From contig NC_037092.1 in NCBI RefSeq assembly GCF_002994745.2, forward strand, positions 25,073,001 to 25,137,000: a stretch of 64,000 nucleotides of DNA, in the 5' to 3' direction. Both the position numbers and the translations under genes were made by a program. Origin of the DNA: Rosa chinensis (taxonomy: Eukaryota; Streptophyta; Magnoliopsida; Rosales; Rosaceae). Shown here piece by piece: positions 46,606 through 58,685 of this stretch (the stretch's first letter is position 1; the number at the start of each line of letters is the position of its first letter). The notes under the pieces were generated by a model. That model worked only from the letters and a program-made list of their open reading frames with translations. It had not been told where the DNA came from and searched no databases.

Positions 46606-48283
46606 CTTTTTTTTAGAGCAATTCTATGTACATATCCCCTTTTTATTAATACACACCCAATAATTTCTTTTTGCCAATTTTTTTCCCATTTTTCCTTTCC
46701 TACCCTTTCTTTTTCACCCTCATCTCTTTCCCCAACTGCACATGTTGTCTGTAACAACTCTCTCGATAACTCTGCCTAATCAGTAATGGTTGATCGATAC
46801 CACAGCGGAATTTTTAAAAATGAGGCATTTCTGTTCTAATACATGCTAAAAGGAACATTACCTATTCATTCTATATCTCTAAGCACTAAATCATATTAAT
46901 TGAGCACCCCGGGGGGGGGGGGGGGGGGGGGGGGGTGGCGCGAAGCTTGAGACGGATGCTCTGTGCTCTGTTTTACTCTAACTCTACTCCGCAGTCAAGT
47001 TCGTTGCTGTTTACAGGTAAGACGTCTTTCTTATAAAACAATAAGACCTTTTCATCACTCGAAAAATTGCCAAGGCATTTCCTTTTCCGTTCTTCTATGA
47101 TGAAAGGTGCGACCTTTGTTGTTTAAACTTTAAAGGAGAGAGAGAGAGAGAGTTGTTATTGCTGACAACAAATGCAGTTGGGGAGAGAGACAAGGGAGAA
47201 AAAGGAAGGGTAGGAAAGGGAAAATGAGGAAAAAATTGTCAAAAAAAATTATGAAGTGTGTATTAATAAAAAAGGGAAGTGTATATAGAATTACTTTTTT
47301 TTAAAAAGAAAAGTTCATCGAGATTGAAATCGCTTAAGAGCGCATTCCAATGGGGAGCATACAAAGGCCAGAAATGCCTAGGTCTTAAAACTAAAGTAGA
47401 ACAAACTAGAAGATGTACTACATCAACCAGTTGTTCTTGTACAATAAAACTCAGTTTTGGAAATTTTCTAGAAGCACTAGCAAATTCTAAAGGTAGATCT
47501 TCATTATCCATAAGATAATTACCAACAAAGGAATCATTATCATGATCTTGAGAATTGTAGACCCAGCAATCAAAATTTGCGATCCGGGAATGCAAAAAAT
47601 CGGCAGACCAATCAACTCTGGACTCGTCCCCGCCTTCACCACACTACTCACCAAGGCATGCAATTGTGATACTCATAGTGTGATTATACCGAGACTCTTC
47701 ATAGAATATAGAGAGCATCACTCTACCAAAAATTAAGAACAGCACGCCCAAACGAGTAACAACTGTGACATTGAATAGAATATCTAGCAAACCTCCTGGA
47801 TCCCAAATCCAAATCCTTATAGACACCTGGGAGAAGCCATATTCTGACCTGGACACCCATTTGCTTTGGGCCCAGACACAGTCCAACCAGGAAGCCCAAG
47901 CTCCTGATCTGGACACCCAAGCGATGTAGACAGCTACCAAACCTGGCCAGATATGCACCTCCGCCGCCAACAACGTCTGTGACGCCAATAGCCTCACAAT
48001 CCATAGTGCTGCCATCCATCTCAACCAGTCCATCCGAGTTCCACCCCATCGTAACCGAAGGCCACCCTCTTTGTGGCCGTCCTCGCCAACCAAAGGAGAT
48101 CTGCCATGTCAGATCCGTACCCTTCAGGAAGCCAACAAAAAGGAGAGGTCAGCACACGCGATCGTTTTGGTTGATCGCGAAAGGTAGAAGCGCGACTAAG
48201 ATAGTGTGCAATGTGCTCGACGCAGGTGATGGCGTCACTAGGGTTCGTGAGAGCGAGAGCAAGAGGCGGCATGAGTAAAAAAT
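46606..48283 (-). mobile_element. ORF-less retroposon (TSD CCTATTATGAGA) carrying a nested MITE
   Basis: Flanked by identical CCTATTATGAGA (46594-46605 and 48284-48295). The retroposon body runs 47304-48283 on the minus strand. Its poly(A) tail, the plus-strand T run, is split by a foldback DNA element (46616-47294), so one part of the tail lies at 46607-46614 and the other at 47295-47302. The body contains GATTTGGGATCCAGGAGG on the minus strand, close to GATCTGGGATCCAGGTGG in the copy at 23287-24396. No protein-coding capacity. Confidence 0.85.
46616..47294. mobile_element. Foldback MULE-type element inserted in a poly(A) tail
   Basis: Long terminal inverted repeats of about 160 bp: the left arm has AATTCTATGTACATATCC and TATTAATACACACC; the right arm is the complement (GTGTGTATTAATAAAAAAGG and TATATAGAATTAC). 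Flanking duplication TTTTTTTTA (9 bp) at 46607-46615 and 47295-47303; 9 bp fits Mutator-like elements, though a T run makes the exact border uncertain. A 27-base G run is at 46910-46936. Confidence 0.75.
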
Positions 48284-48295
48284 CCTATTATGAGA

Positions 48296-49344
48296 TCTTA
48301 TCTAATCGATTAGATCGATCGATGTTGTTTTTTTTTTCTTTTGGCTTAAAAATATTAGATTTATTGAAATGAAATAAAGAACTACAAGGGGGAACAAAAG
48401 CCAAGACCCCGTAGGGAAAAATATTAAATAAAATTCAAAAGGCATAACCAATTGAACTAAAGGTTAAGACGCACAATTAGTGTTCAGTTACTGGTAGGAT
48501 AGGGATCCCGTGAACTAGTTTGACAATGCTTGGCCTTAGATGTTTTGTTATGAGTCTTTCATAGAGCCCGAAGGAGACTTTCATCTTCTTAGGTTGCATC
48601 ATTGTCATCATACCAAGAGCTAATAGAATTGATGTCAGACTGAACATAAACACTCTGTTTAATAGGTTCTTCATTTTTCAAGCCACCCCAACAAAATTAA
48701 TTTGAAGTTATTGGTGGGGTATGTGTGATTCTTTGTTATTAAGAATTACACTTTATTGTCAGTGAGCTGTGATATGTTGATAAGTTATAATTCTAACATT
48801 GTAAAGATCATGAGTTCAATTCTCACTGACATATGTAAGGGTGAAGTGGGCCAAGGGTTTTAAAATAAAATAAAAAATAATTACACTCTATTTTCATGTT
48901 AGATGAACATAGCTTGTTATCAATCTCGCTCTAACACTAAAGGCAAATATTTCTTTAATTGACGATAGCTTGGGACTATTAGATCGATTGACTAGCAACT
49001 ATTGATATATCGTTTAAAATTAAAACTATGCTATGAGTCCAGAATTTTAGAAAAGTTTCTAAATAATTAATGATAATTTATGGAGTTCTCTAAAATGATG
49101 TCATTTTTGGAAAGATTCATCAGTAAGGACAAAAGTTTTTATTGAGAGTCGATAAATGTTTACTAACCCACAAGAAATCTCATGCTCTAAATCCTAAACT
49201 GTATGCACTTTACAGATAACGTCCATTAAAACCCTAAATAATTTGTAGGAGGATAATAAAGTGTTTACTGAGAGTTAGTAACACGTGTTTGGGGTTTAGC
49301 GTTTTATGGGGTCGAAAGAGCTTTATTTAAGATTTAGAGTTTAG
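48296..49344. other. Spacer with possible truncated retroposon
   Basis: A T run at 48328-48339 followed by a minus-strand tail-like segment (to about 48470, containing GGGGTCTTGGCTTTTGTTCC on the minus strand) resembles the 3' end of a 5'-truncated LINE. No TSD found. The rest is AT-rich without features. Confidence 0.35.
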
Positions 49345-49349
49345 AGGGT

Positions 49350-49972
49350 TTAGAGAAATTTTATTTGCACATCCTTATTTGTTTAATACACACCCCTTAA
49401 ATTTTTTTGCAATTTTTTCCTTAGTTACCCTTGCTTGGCTTCCTCCTCTTTTTCTCTCTCAAGCTTTTAAAGTCAATTTGCAATCCTTTTATCTTCCCAC
49501 CTGCAACAACAACAATTGCCCCTTAATTTCTTCTTCTCTCTTTCTTTGGTAAACCGATTGTGGGAGGAAGAACTTGATAGTACTAGGAAGACTACTAGAT
49601 ATCATATATTCAATATGTATAAAGAATTAAACAAAACTAAAGAAGATTAGGTAATTTTGATGAACCGAAAGACATCATGTTTTGGCATCAACAAATCAAT
49701 TGTAGTCTATGAATCCATCTTAAAAAAATGAGCTGAAACATTTTGAGTGTAACTTACAAGTTTTTTTTTTTTTTTTTTTGAGAAGTAACTTACAGGATAT
49801 TGCTAACAAATCAATTGCAGGTTGCTTGATTTATTACCGATCTTCACTTGCAGCAGAGATGTAGGATTTTTTTTTTCTTAGAAAGAGGGACAAAATAGGA
49901 ATTATAAATTTTACAAAAAAGTGGGGTGTGCATTTAGAAAAATGAGATGTGTAGATAAAATCTCTCGAGGAT
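49350..49972. mobile_element. Second foldback MITE related to the one at 46616
   Basis: Left end AGAGAAATTTTATTTGCACATCC with TTTAATACACACCCC; right end complement GAGAGATTTTATCTACACATC with TGCACACCCCAC. Same arrangement (terminal AATTTTAT block, then ATACACACC) as the element at 46616-47294. Flanks GAGGGTTTA and CGAGGATCA are only roughly alike, so the duplication has decayed. Confidence 0.5.
49759..49785 (-). mobile_element. Poly(A)-only micro-retroposon with 10-bp TSD
   Basis: A 19-base T run plus a few bases, flanked by GTAACTTACA on both sides (49749-49758 and 49785-49794). It looks like a retroposition event truncated to its poly(A) tail. It lies inside the MITE at 49350-49972. Confidence 0.5.
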
Positions 49973-50639
49973 CAATAAAAAGTCTATTGTGGATTAGTAA
50001 TGTGTTTTAAGTTTACTGAGAGTAATAACGTGTTTAAGTTAGAATTCAGAGTTTAGAATTTTATTGGGTGTCACCAAAATATTTATTGAGAATTGAAAGT
50101 CAATAGCTTCAATAAAGAAATAAACTAATTGGAAAGAAAAGATTAGTAGAATTCTATTGGGGCGGTATCACCAAAATGTTTATTAAGGGTTAATAACTTC
50201 ACTAGGGAGAAATAACTAATCGGAAAGAAATGTGAAAAAGTAACAGGGATAAAATCTCCGATTATAACAATATAACTTTTGAGTCAAGAATCGAACTTTT
50301 AATTCACTCTAATATCTCAGGAAAAATAAAAAATAAAATGGATCGATAGTGGAAGACAGGCAAACATGATCGTATGTAATGGTTTTCAAGAAGAGTTGTA
50401 AACACTTATTTTGAACAAATACGTGAATTAGGTAGCATGTGAGATGGATGAGACGAAATCAGAAGAGCGTGTGTGGTGTCATACGATTCTTACCATGCGT
50501 TAATTAGTCTTTGTTATTTATGTGACCCAGGAATTTCTAACCTTCTGAGTGAGTTATGTTATAGCAAACTGCATGCATGCCAGAGAGATTCTAGTATGGG
50601 GAAAAAAAACATTAATCTGTTTTGTACCTCTATATTGCA
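49973..50639. other. Spacer
   Basis: AT-rich, no feature recognised. Confidence 0.3.
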
Positions 50640-50879
50640 TGCTTCACACGGACAACCATGTGAGTAGATGATAAATTGTTTTAACTTTCACATGAAAGTC
50701 AGTATCTGATGTTGTTTCACACGGACTTTTGTGGCTATTGTTATTCTATAAATTCTTGTGGATCCATACTTATTTTACACGGCTTTTTGTACATATTGTC
50801 AATTCATACAGATATCTGTGGCTTTATAAAATCTGTGTACTTTAAATCTGTGTGAGATACTTGTTTTGCTAGTAGTGTG
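50640..50879. mobile_element. Possible CACTA-element terminus
   Basis: Ends in TTTTGCTAGTAGTG, whose complement CACTACTAGCAAAA is a typical CACTA terminus. Inside are repeated CACACGGAC and ATCTGTG motifs like the subterminal repeats of that superfamily. The other end was not found. Confidence 0.45.
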
Positions 50880-51211
50880 ATAAGCAATCTATTAATGCAC
50901 ATCAATGAATGGGCATTTGCCTCACCTTGATTGCCATCTTCATTACTTTGATTGTCAACTATTAGTATCTACATATGTTCCTTAATTAGTTGTCAATAAC
51001 TTGATCTTAGGATCTTAATTGTATTGATTGTAATTGTTGACCTATAGGATCTAAATTGATCATTAGTCTTATACTGTACTTCTTGTAATAGCAGATCCTT
51101 AGGATCTAAATTGATCCTCAGTCCTGTATATAAGTTGAAACGCATCATGAGAAATCAAGAAACATTTACTCCCAATCTTCTTTACCTTAACCATAGAAAA
51201 TAGAAAATCAT
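50880..51211. other. Spacer, possibly old LTR sequence
   Basis: GGATCTAAATTGATC occurs twice (51047, 51098) before a TATA-like CTGTATATAAGTTG (51125), which hints at an old LTR promoter, but no LTR borders could be set. Confidence 0.3.
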
Positions 51212-51216
51212 ATATC

Positions 51217-51453
51217 TGTTTAAGGAAAACTGAAATTGGGAGAGAATTGAGTCATGCTTTCATTGATAATAGGGACCTCTTTATATAGAGGATTATAAGG
51301 CATAGAATCAGAGTTGTACAAAGAAAGATAATCGTACAATTAATCGGATATCTATGAATATATCCGAGAATATCTCTAATTCAAAACCCTCTTACAGCTA
51401 GGTCAAGTAACCTAGAGTTTGGGTCAGACACATATTCTGGATTTACTTAAACA
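51217..51453 (-). repeat. 3' LTR of the copia element
   Basis: 237 bp, starts TGTTTAAG and ends CTTAAACA. Retains a TATATAGAGGATTATA segment that is deleted in the other LTR. Confidence 0.88.
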
Positions 51454-51689
51454 CTCTCCCTTGTGTCGCCTAAATGTGGTGCTCCTCTCGTTGCCTCATT
51501 TATAACCTTGCCGAGTAACAAAAACTCTAGAGGACAAAAATAACCTCGGTCGAAGGGGAAAAAGAGCACAACACACCCTTCACGTTTCGAGACCATACAT
51601 GTAGACATCTCCCCCTGATGTCTACACCTCCCCCTAATGACTACGATCATGAGAGTTTGGATAACTTTTGCAAACGATACTACCAACAT

Positions 51690-54600
51690 GTTTCTCGAAA
51701 GTGGAATTTAGGCAATGACTTTGTGAGCAAGTCTGCCACACTGTCCTCAGATCGAACCTAGTTCACTTTGATCTTGAGGAGAGTCTGTGTTGCTGATTAT
51801 GCTTGGTGTTGTCGCTTTTGATGTAGCCTTGCTTCATTCGTTGAAAACAAGCAGCATTATCCTAAATGCTCGTAGGCTCATCTGTGGTAGACTTCAAACC
51901 ATAATTGTTCGAACATGCGTAATTATGGATCCAATCCATATACATTCACGAACCACTTCATGAAGAGCAATAATCTCTGGATTATTCGAAGATATTGCGA
52001 CTAGGGTCTGTTCTGTAGACCTCCAAGATATCGCGGTCTTACTCATGGTGAACACTTAACCAGTTTGGGAATGACCTTTGTGTGGGTCAGAAAGATACCT
52101 AGCATCAGCAAAACCATCAAAAATACTAATATCGTTTTGGGATGGGGTGAGGTAACGCAGACCACTGTTGGTGGCGTCTTGACAAATGATGGGTCCGAAT
52201 CCATAGTTTCTCTATATGGATAGAACAAGCCCATATCAATCGTACATCTTAGGTACCAAAAGATATCTTTTACACCAGTCCAATGGCATCGCGTTGAGGC
52301 AGAGGTATACCTAGTTAACAAGTTTACTACAAATGAGATGTCTTGTCTTGTGCATTGAGGTAACTACAACACGCCTATTGTACTTTAGTAAGGCATTTCT
52401 GCTCTAGCACATCTTTGTCATCATCCTTTGGACGAAAATGATCCTTTTCAGGATCAAGATTACGGACGATCATGGAGGTACTTGAAGGCCTGACCTTGTC
52501 AAAACGCCTAAGCATCTATCAACACGATGCTCAAGTTCCAAACTGAGACATTATCGTGTTCTCCCAAGATCCTTCATTTCAAACTCGGATTTCAAGTGTT
52601 CAGCGGTTTCCCTGAACTCTTTAAGGGCTTCCAATGAAGATCATGTCCAACAAGAATCGCGATAGAACCTGAAACTTTTTATGGAAATGCATGGGCATAT
52701 TTCTTCCCAATCAAGTAGTCATTTTAGTGAGCGTTTCAACCTCTTTGTAAAACGGGGTCCGTGGTCTAGAGCCACTTGAATTGAATAAATGAAGTTCACC
52801 ATAAACCTTCATGTATATTCCATATCTAGATCCCCATAGAGATACGTAGTGACCACATTCGTAAGCTGCATGTTCAGTTGTTCGGAAACTATCAAACTGA
52901 CAGGGTAGTGGAGTGCAATGATATCCATTACGAGAGAATATGTCTCATCATAGTCGATTTCAGGGTGTTTTGTGAGAAGTCTTGCTCCATAAGGCGAGAT
53001 TACCATCTTCTTTTCTCATCACGCTTTCTAACGAAGACCCATTAGTCAACATGTTTTATATTAGGAGGTGTTGGCATCACTTGCTTTAAAACCTTCCTCT
53101 TCTTTAGATAATTCAACTTAACCTGGATTGCATCTTTCCATTTAGGTCAAACTCTCTACGTTGGCATTCATTCATCAACGGAGTGTGGTTCGATATCATC
53201 TAACTCAACAAACTCATGCGCTATGAAATGTGCGACTACATCATCAATTATGATTGAGTTTCTATCCCACGTCTCATGTACACTAGTGTAATTTTCAAAG
53301 AGCTCTATATTCTCAGAAATAGGTTCTGACGTTGAGGCGTCCCCCAACGATAACAATAATTAGGAAGATACTCATGAGATGGATTTTGAGTGTCGATGAT
53401 CTAAGGATTGAGTTGTGCAAAAGTATCCTTCGAACCCATGGGCCTCCCATGCATCTAGTTGCGGCCATGGCCTATAATGCCAGAGTTCCACTCTCTATGA
53501 CATTGGTGTCATGCCTACTTCCATGTAGGGTGGCGTTACATCCTCTCTTAAGGACGTCCATCCTTGCAGGCATATTTGCAGCAGATATGTGTGATCTCGT
53601 CACTTTAGCGGGGATCAAGATGAGACATAGTGGGGACATATCACGACAATTTCTGTCATTCCTATTGAACATCCGTGTTCTTATCTCCCCCTAACGACGA
53701 GAAGACTGTCTCATCAAAATGACAATCCGCAAAGCTAGCGGTAAGAAGATCGTCTTGCAAAGGCATTAATTGGCGGAAGATTGTTGGAGTCTCAAATCCA
53801 ACTTAGTTGCCCATTCATCTATAAGGACCCATCATAGTACACTGTGGCGACGCAATTGGCACATAAATGACACACTCAAATTTGCATAAGTACGAGATGG
53901 TACCTAGTGACTAGCTGTAACGCAGAGGTAGATTGAGTGGCGATGGGTCGTAGACGAATTAGCTATACTGGTACCAAGTGGATATAAGGATATTGGTACG
54001 CATTATCAAATTTCGAGCTACCATCGTAGTCATTTTCGCGAGACCATTTGGGTGTGTATATGGGAATATGATGTCCAACATCAGTCCTAATACAATAACC
54101 ATCGAAAGTCTTCGATGTAAACTCTCTAGAATTGTCAAGTCCAATTGACTGAATAGGATGAACCGGGGAGTGAGCCCATTGTCATATAATATGTTCTAGG
54201 AGTGTAGTGTAAGCAACATTTACTGGTGGACCATGGCACAACACGTGACTAGCGTGTTTGCATTTCAACTAACATCATGAAATATTTAAACGTCTGCAAG
54301 TTGGTTGAATCAGTCCACAGAATCCCCATGGATTTTATGTAAGAACAGAATGAGTATTTTGATATCCTTGGTATAGGATGGTCTCAGTCCTAATTTTTCT
54401 AAGGAACGGGCATTGTAAAACGAGCGAGAGGCCTTAGAAGCAACCAATGAGGATTTTGGTTGGGCCTAAGCGTCTGAAACATTATTTGAAGCAAAGTTAA
54501 TGATTGCAGCATCACCTGGGGCGCCATCACCATGATGGACGTGGCGTAAATGGATATAGACAGTGCCAGCCCTAGGCTGGTGGTGAACGGCCGCGGTCAT

Positions 54601-55800
54601 ACTTAGTCCAGGAATCAACCTTTGATTCATGCTTTGTTTCGCTCGAAAAAAAATGGATGTCCGTGTGAAGTCTTTAGTAGACGGATCATCATATCATTAT
54701 CAGGATGACCTATCTTGTCGTAACAAAACCAATATGTGTCTAAATCCAAGAGATCGTCTCTCATAACTTTATTAGTTTTGATATCTCAAATAGTAACATA
54801 GAGTCCACTAGAGAGACACATAAACTTTTCTAACATGCACCTTTGTTCACAATCATTAGAGCTATTGTAAAGGAACTCATTTCGTTCTCTACATGAGTTT
54901 TCACATGAAATCCGTTGGCTATTCATAGGGTATAATTTGCTCTAGGAGCGTAGAGAGTTTCTGTGACAGTAATCAAGGTCCCATTTGGCAAGCGGAACTT
55001 GGACTATTCCATGTCCTTGAACTAATACTGATGGCCCAGCCATCGTAGTCATAAAGTAATATGCTCAGAATCAAAACGGAGTCATAATGAAAAGAACTCG
55101 AAATTTTATTCATAAGCCAACGAAGTTATATCATTGTCTCTTTGACCAAAGAAAATCTAATCCAAAATGCTAGCTAATGCAAAACAATGGTAGTCGTCTA
55201 ACTTCTTTCGGTAACTTCAAAATAAATATGACCAAGTGAGTAGAGAGATGTCGGTGGAGCAAGGCTCGCTTAAGTACCACCAATCTCAAAACCTTCCTAG
55301 ATATCACACTTACTTTGAGTGAGCCTACTTTGAGGAAAGACTAAACCATTGGCATCTACTACAAAAATATATGGCAATTGCCTGTTACATCTCTTGAAAA
55401 ATAAAAAGACTTAATCAAAATCCCCAGTCTCTTGATCTTGGCCTTTGAAGTCTTCAACCCTTAGAGCAAGATCGTCATCTTGATCTTCTTGCTCCATGTA
55501 ATTTTCTTCCCTTGCTTCATGATACGTCTTGTACGCGTTAGCAACATTCTGGGGTGCATTACATGCTTTGGCCTAATGTTCGGACGCTCCACACAGAAGA
55601 CAAGCATCATTATGGTCAAGCTCCCTTGATGGAGGCACGCTTAGGGCGCGTTAGGGACAACTATGATCCTTGGTGGCGCCACCACTATAGCCGAAGGCTC
55701 TGCCTCTATCTCTCCTCACACGTTGACCTCCACGGTTCCGTGCACGCCTATCTTGGTGGTTTCCTTCCTCTTTGGGGCGAGCATATGGATCAGAACATCC
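51690..55800 (-). pseudogene. Copia pol remnant (integrase, RT, RNase H)
   Basis: Not one ORF but a string of fragments. RT: 53006-52809 with IDYDETYSLVMDIIALHYP and NMQLTNVVTTYLYGDLD, the copia RT signature region. RNase H side: 52321-52043 with CHWTGVKDIFWYLRCTIDMG, then DSVADLLTKSLP near 51740, the usual copia C-terminal motif. The region 54300-53900 has integrase-like pieces. A zinc-knuckle-like CX2CX4HX4C reading lies near 55600-55560. Stops and frameshifts throughout make it non-functional. Confidence 0.75.
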
Positions 55801-56789
55801 AGAATTATCCTGTCACGCCCCTGATTTTACACACATGAAAATCGATATATATATATATAATCTCATAATTATACATGCGTGAATGTTCAGTTACCAATAC
55901 AAAATACCTAGAATCTTTTTCCTTTTAAACCAAGTACATACTAATGCCCTGAACCCTCAAAGTTAATATAAACTCGCTCCATAGAGTTATATATTACAGT
56001 GCTTATGAATTAAATTGCCAACAACAAAATAAAACGTAAATGCAGCTCAGAGTAACTATACAACGGAAGTCCTTATCAACGGTAAAGTCACAAAGATAGC
56101 TTCCTACCGTAAAGCTGCACAGGCATCACCTCAGCTTCAGCCACGATCTCCCCGACCTGCAGGATTAACCCCTACACCATTCCATTGAATAGTGCACCGG
56201 GTTCCACACAACAAACCCGGTAAGCTTATGAAGCTCGTATGAGTAACTCAAAACCAATTACACAAATTTCACAAAAGCCTCCTGCTCATAACTTCAATCC
56301 TAGCATCCAATTACACAAATTTCGGTCAAACAAGACTTCCTCAAGAAATGTTTAACGCCATCCTAACGCACTACGGCGAATTCCAACATCACACTCATTT
56401 CCCATTTCCCCCCCCCCCCCCCCCCCTTGGAGCTTTTGTCATTAACATGACATCAAAGGTGAAGAACAATGAATCACCTTCCTATCCTCACTACAGAGTA
56501 CAATTCATAACCACTATGGTTCTTAATGTAAATCAAACGATCAATCAATACAATCAAGGAGAAATCAAGGCAATCACATATCAAAACAAGTAAAACAATT
56601 CATAGTAACCCCTGCATATAATTTAGTTCAGGAGGTCACATTAAGTCAAACAATTCTAGACAAAGTAGTCATCGAAGTCCCACACTCTGACGTCTGTAGG
56701 TAGCCCCAACCATCATAGCAGTCCTCTCGGTCTTTGTTAACTTAATAACAATTCAGCTCCGCTACCGAGCAGTCATCACACTGATCATC

Positions 56790-56995
56790 GCACAGATTTC
56801 CACCGGTCATCACCTAGATTTACATCATCCTAACTGATCATCACATAGATTCACAAAGATATCGCCAATCACCACATAGATAGCGATCATCACATAGATT
56901 TCGCTGGTCATCACATAGATAGCGATCATCACATAGATAGAAATCATCACATAGATTCACGCAAATATCGCCAGTCATCACATAGATTCATCACG
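56790..56995. repeat. Tandem repeats with ATCATCACATAGAT core
   Basis: About ten degenerate copies, spacing roughly 15-30 bases, inside the large solo LTR. Confidence 0.75.
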
Positions 56996-57129
56996 AACCC
57001 ACTAATACATGAATACATATGTATATATATACATCCCATAATATATATACACACACACATAATCATCCACTCAGAATGCCACAATAGCAACTATAGTCGT
57101 AGTTAACCTAATAACTCCAAGACAATAGG

Positions 57130-57315
57130 GTAGTCATGCTCATAACAAATATCGACCATATTCATAACAAATATTGATCCTGCTCATAACGAATATTATC
57201 CTGCTCATAACAAATATCGATCATACTCATAACAATATCAATCCTACTCATAACACATATCGATCATACTCATAACAAATATCGATCCTGCTCATAACAC
57301 ATATCGATCATACTC
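57130..57315. repeat. Tandem repeats with CTCATAACAAATATCGATC core
   Basis: About seven or eight degenerate copies of a 20-24 base unit inside the same solo LTR. Confidence 0.8.
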
Positions 57316-58685
57316 AACAAACGATAACGGAAATTCGTTCACTAATGAACCTTGTGAGATTACTCACCTTGAATCTCCCGCTGCGTCTTCAATATAGAAC
57401 AAGGCAGCCAATCCACAAAATAGCCGTCCGAGGAGTACTACGTCACGTACCTAAGGAATTACAGCTCTCATTCAGTCAACGAATCACAAGGGATAACGTT
57501 CGAAACCCTAAATCGAACCAAAATTCCCAAGGTGACGCCAAATGAGGCGAAACCACATCCGAGACCTCCCAAAATCCCCGGAATACGTCCACGATCGATG
57601 TGACCAAACCACAAGTCGATCGGACGCTCGAATCCTCAAGGATCGAATAAATCGATCGGTATGAAACTGCAAAAATCATAACAATTCCATACGAACTCCA
57701 AAATTTACATATTATATATCGAAACACTCGTATCAACGAGTAGAACATATATAATACCAAAAACAATTCCTTAAGTGGCCGGAACACCGCCGGAATGCCA
57801 CCACAGACGGTGGTGCACCGCCACCGGCCAAAAACTCATTATTTCACAAAACTCCCAACATCAAAGTTCTTCATCTAAGCATGCTTGTGAACTTTCATAA
57901 CTAGATCGAAGTCAGAAAACAAGCCTAAGGGATCGAAAACTACCTCACAAGCCGTGAACAGTGATCCCAACTGAGTTGATTGAAGTTTCACGTGAATCGA
58001 TCCAAACAACCACCAGGGATCGATCGGCGAGGCTGCTCTGAACTCAACTAAGGAAGCCTGAAGCCATGAAGTCGCCGGAGTTGAGTTTTCCGGCCGGGTC
58101 CGAAAACACTAGGCTGCACCGCCTTGCAGCGCCGCCGAGGAAGAGAATCGGCGATAGAGGGCACCACAGGGACGACCAGACGGAGGAGGCGAACCTGCTG
58201 ACCAAGTTTCACGGCCAGAGACCGCCGTAGTTGGCCGGAAAAGCCGGGTCGGGTCGGCCGGGTTCGGGTCGGGTCAGTCGAAAAACTTCGACTCTGAAGG
58301 TGCAGACGAGAGAGAGAAGAGAGAAAGAAATATTTCCGGAAATGGAAATATGGAATTATGAAAGAATTTCTGATTTTTCTGTATTTATACTAAAACGGAA
58401 ACTTCTTCCGCTAGCCATAACTTTCTCATACGAACTCCGATTCTCGCGTTCCATATGTCCACGAACTCGTATCGACGCGCTCTACAACTTTCGTGAAGGA
58501 AGTTTTTGGAGAATCCCAACGAATAAAAAGTCAACCTTTGGCAACCCCCCTAAAACCATATTCTTCAATTAATTATTCGCCCGAAACACTTCCGCTCCAT
58601 CCACGAGTCACGAAACCGTCCAATAGTTATAAAATTAATTCCGTAAAATCCTCGAAAAATAATTACGAATTTCCGGGGCATCACA

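Larger units (their letters stand above)
55811..58685 (+). mobile_element. Large solo LTR (2.9 kb) inserted in the copia gag, TSD TATCC
   Basis: Begins TGTCACGCCCC and ends GGGGCATCACA (near-perfect inverted ends), flanked by TATCC on both sides (55806-55810 and 58686-58690). TGTCACGCCCC is a frequent start of large plant LTRs, generally of Ty3/gypsy type (from general knowledge). It contains an (AT)n at 55839-55851, a C run at 56410-56427 and two blocks of short tandem repeats. No internal domain, so it is a solo LTR. The copia gag frame is continuous on either side and is ended by a TGA contributed by the LTR. Confidence 0.78.

Noticed and set aside
56790..57315. CRISPR-like spaced repeats
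   Set aside because: Degenerate units with no unique spacers, in a plant LTR; they are minisatellites.
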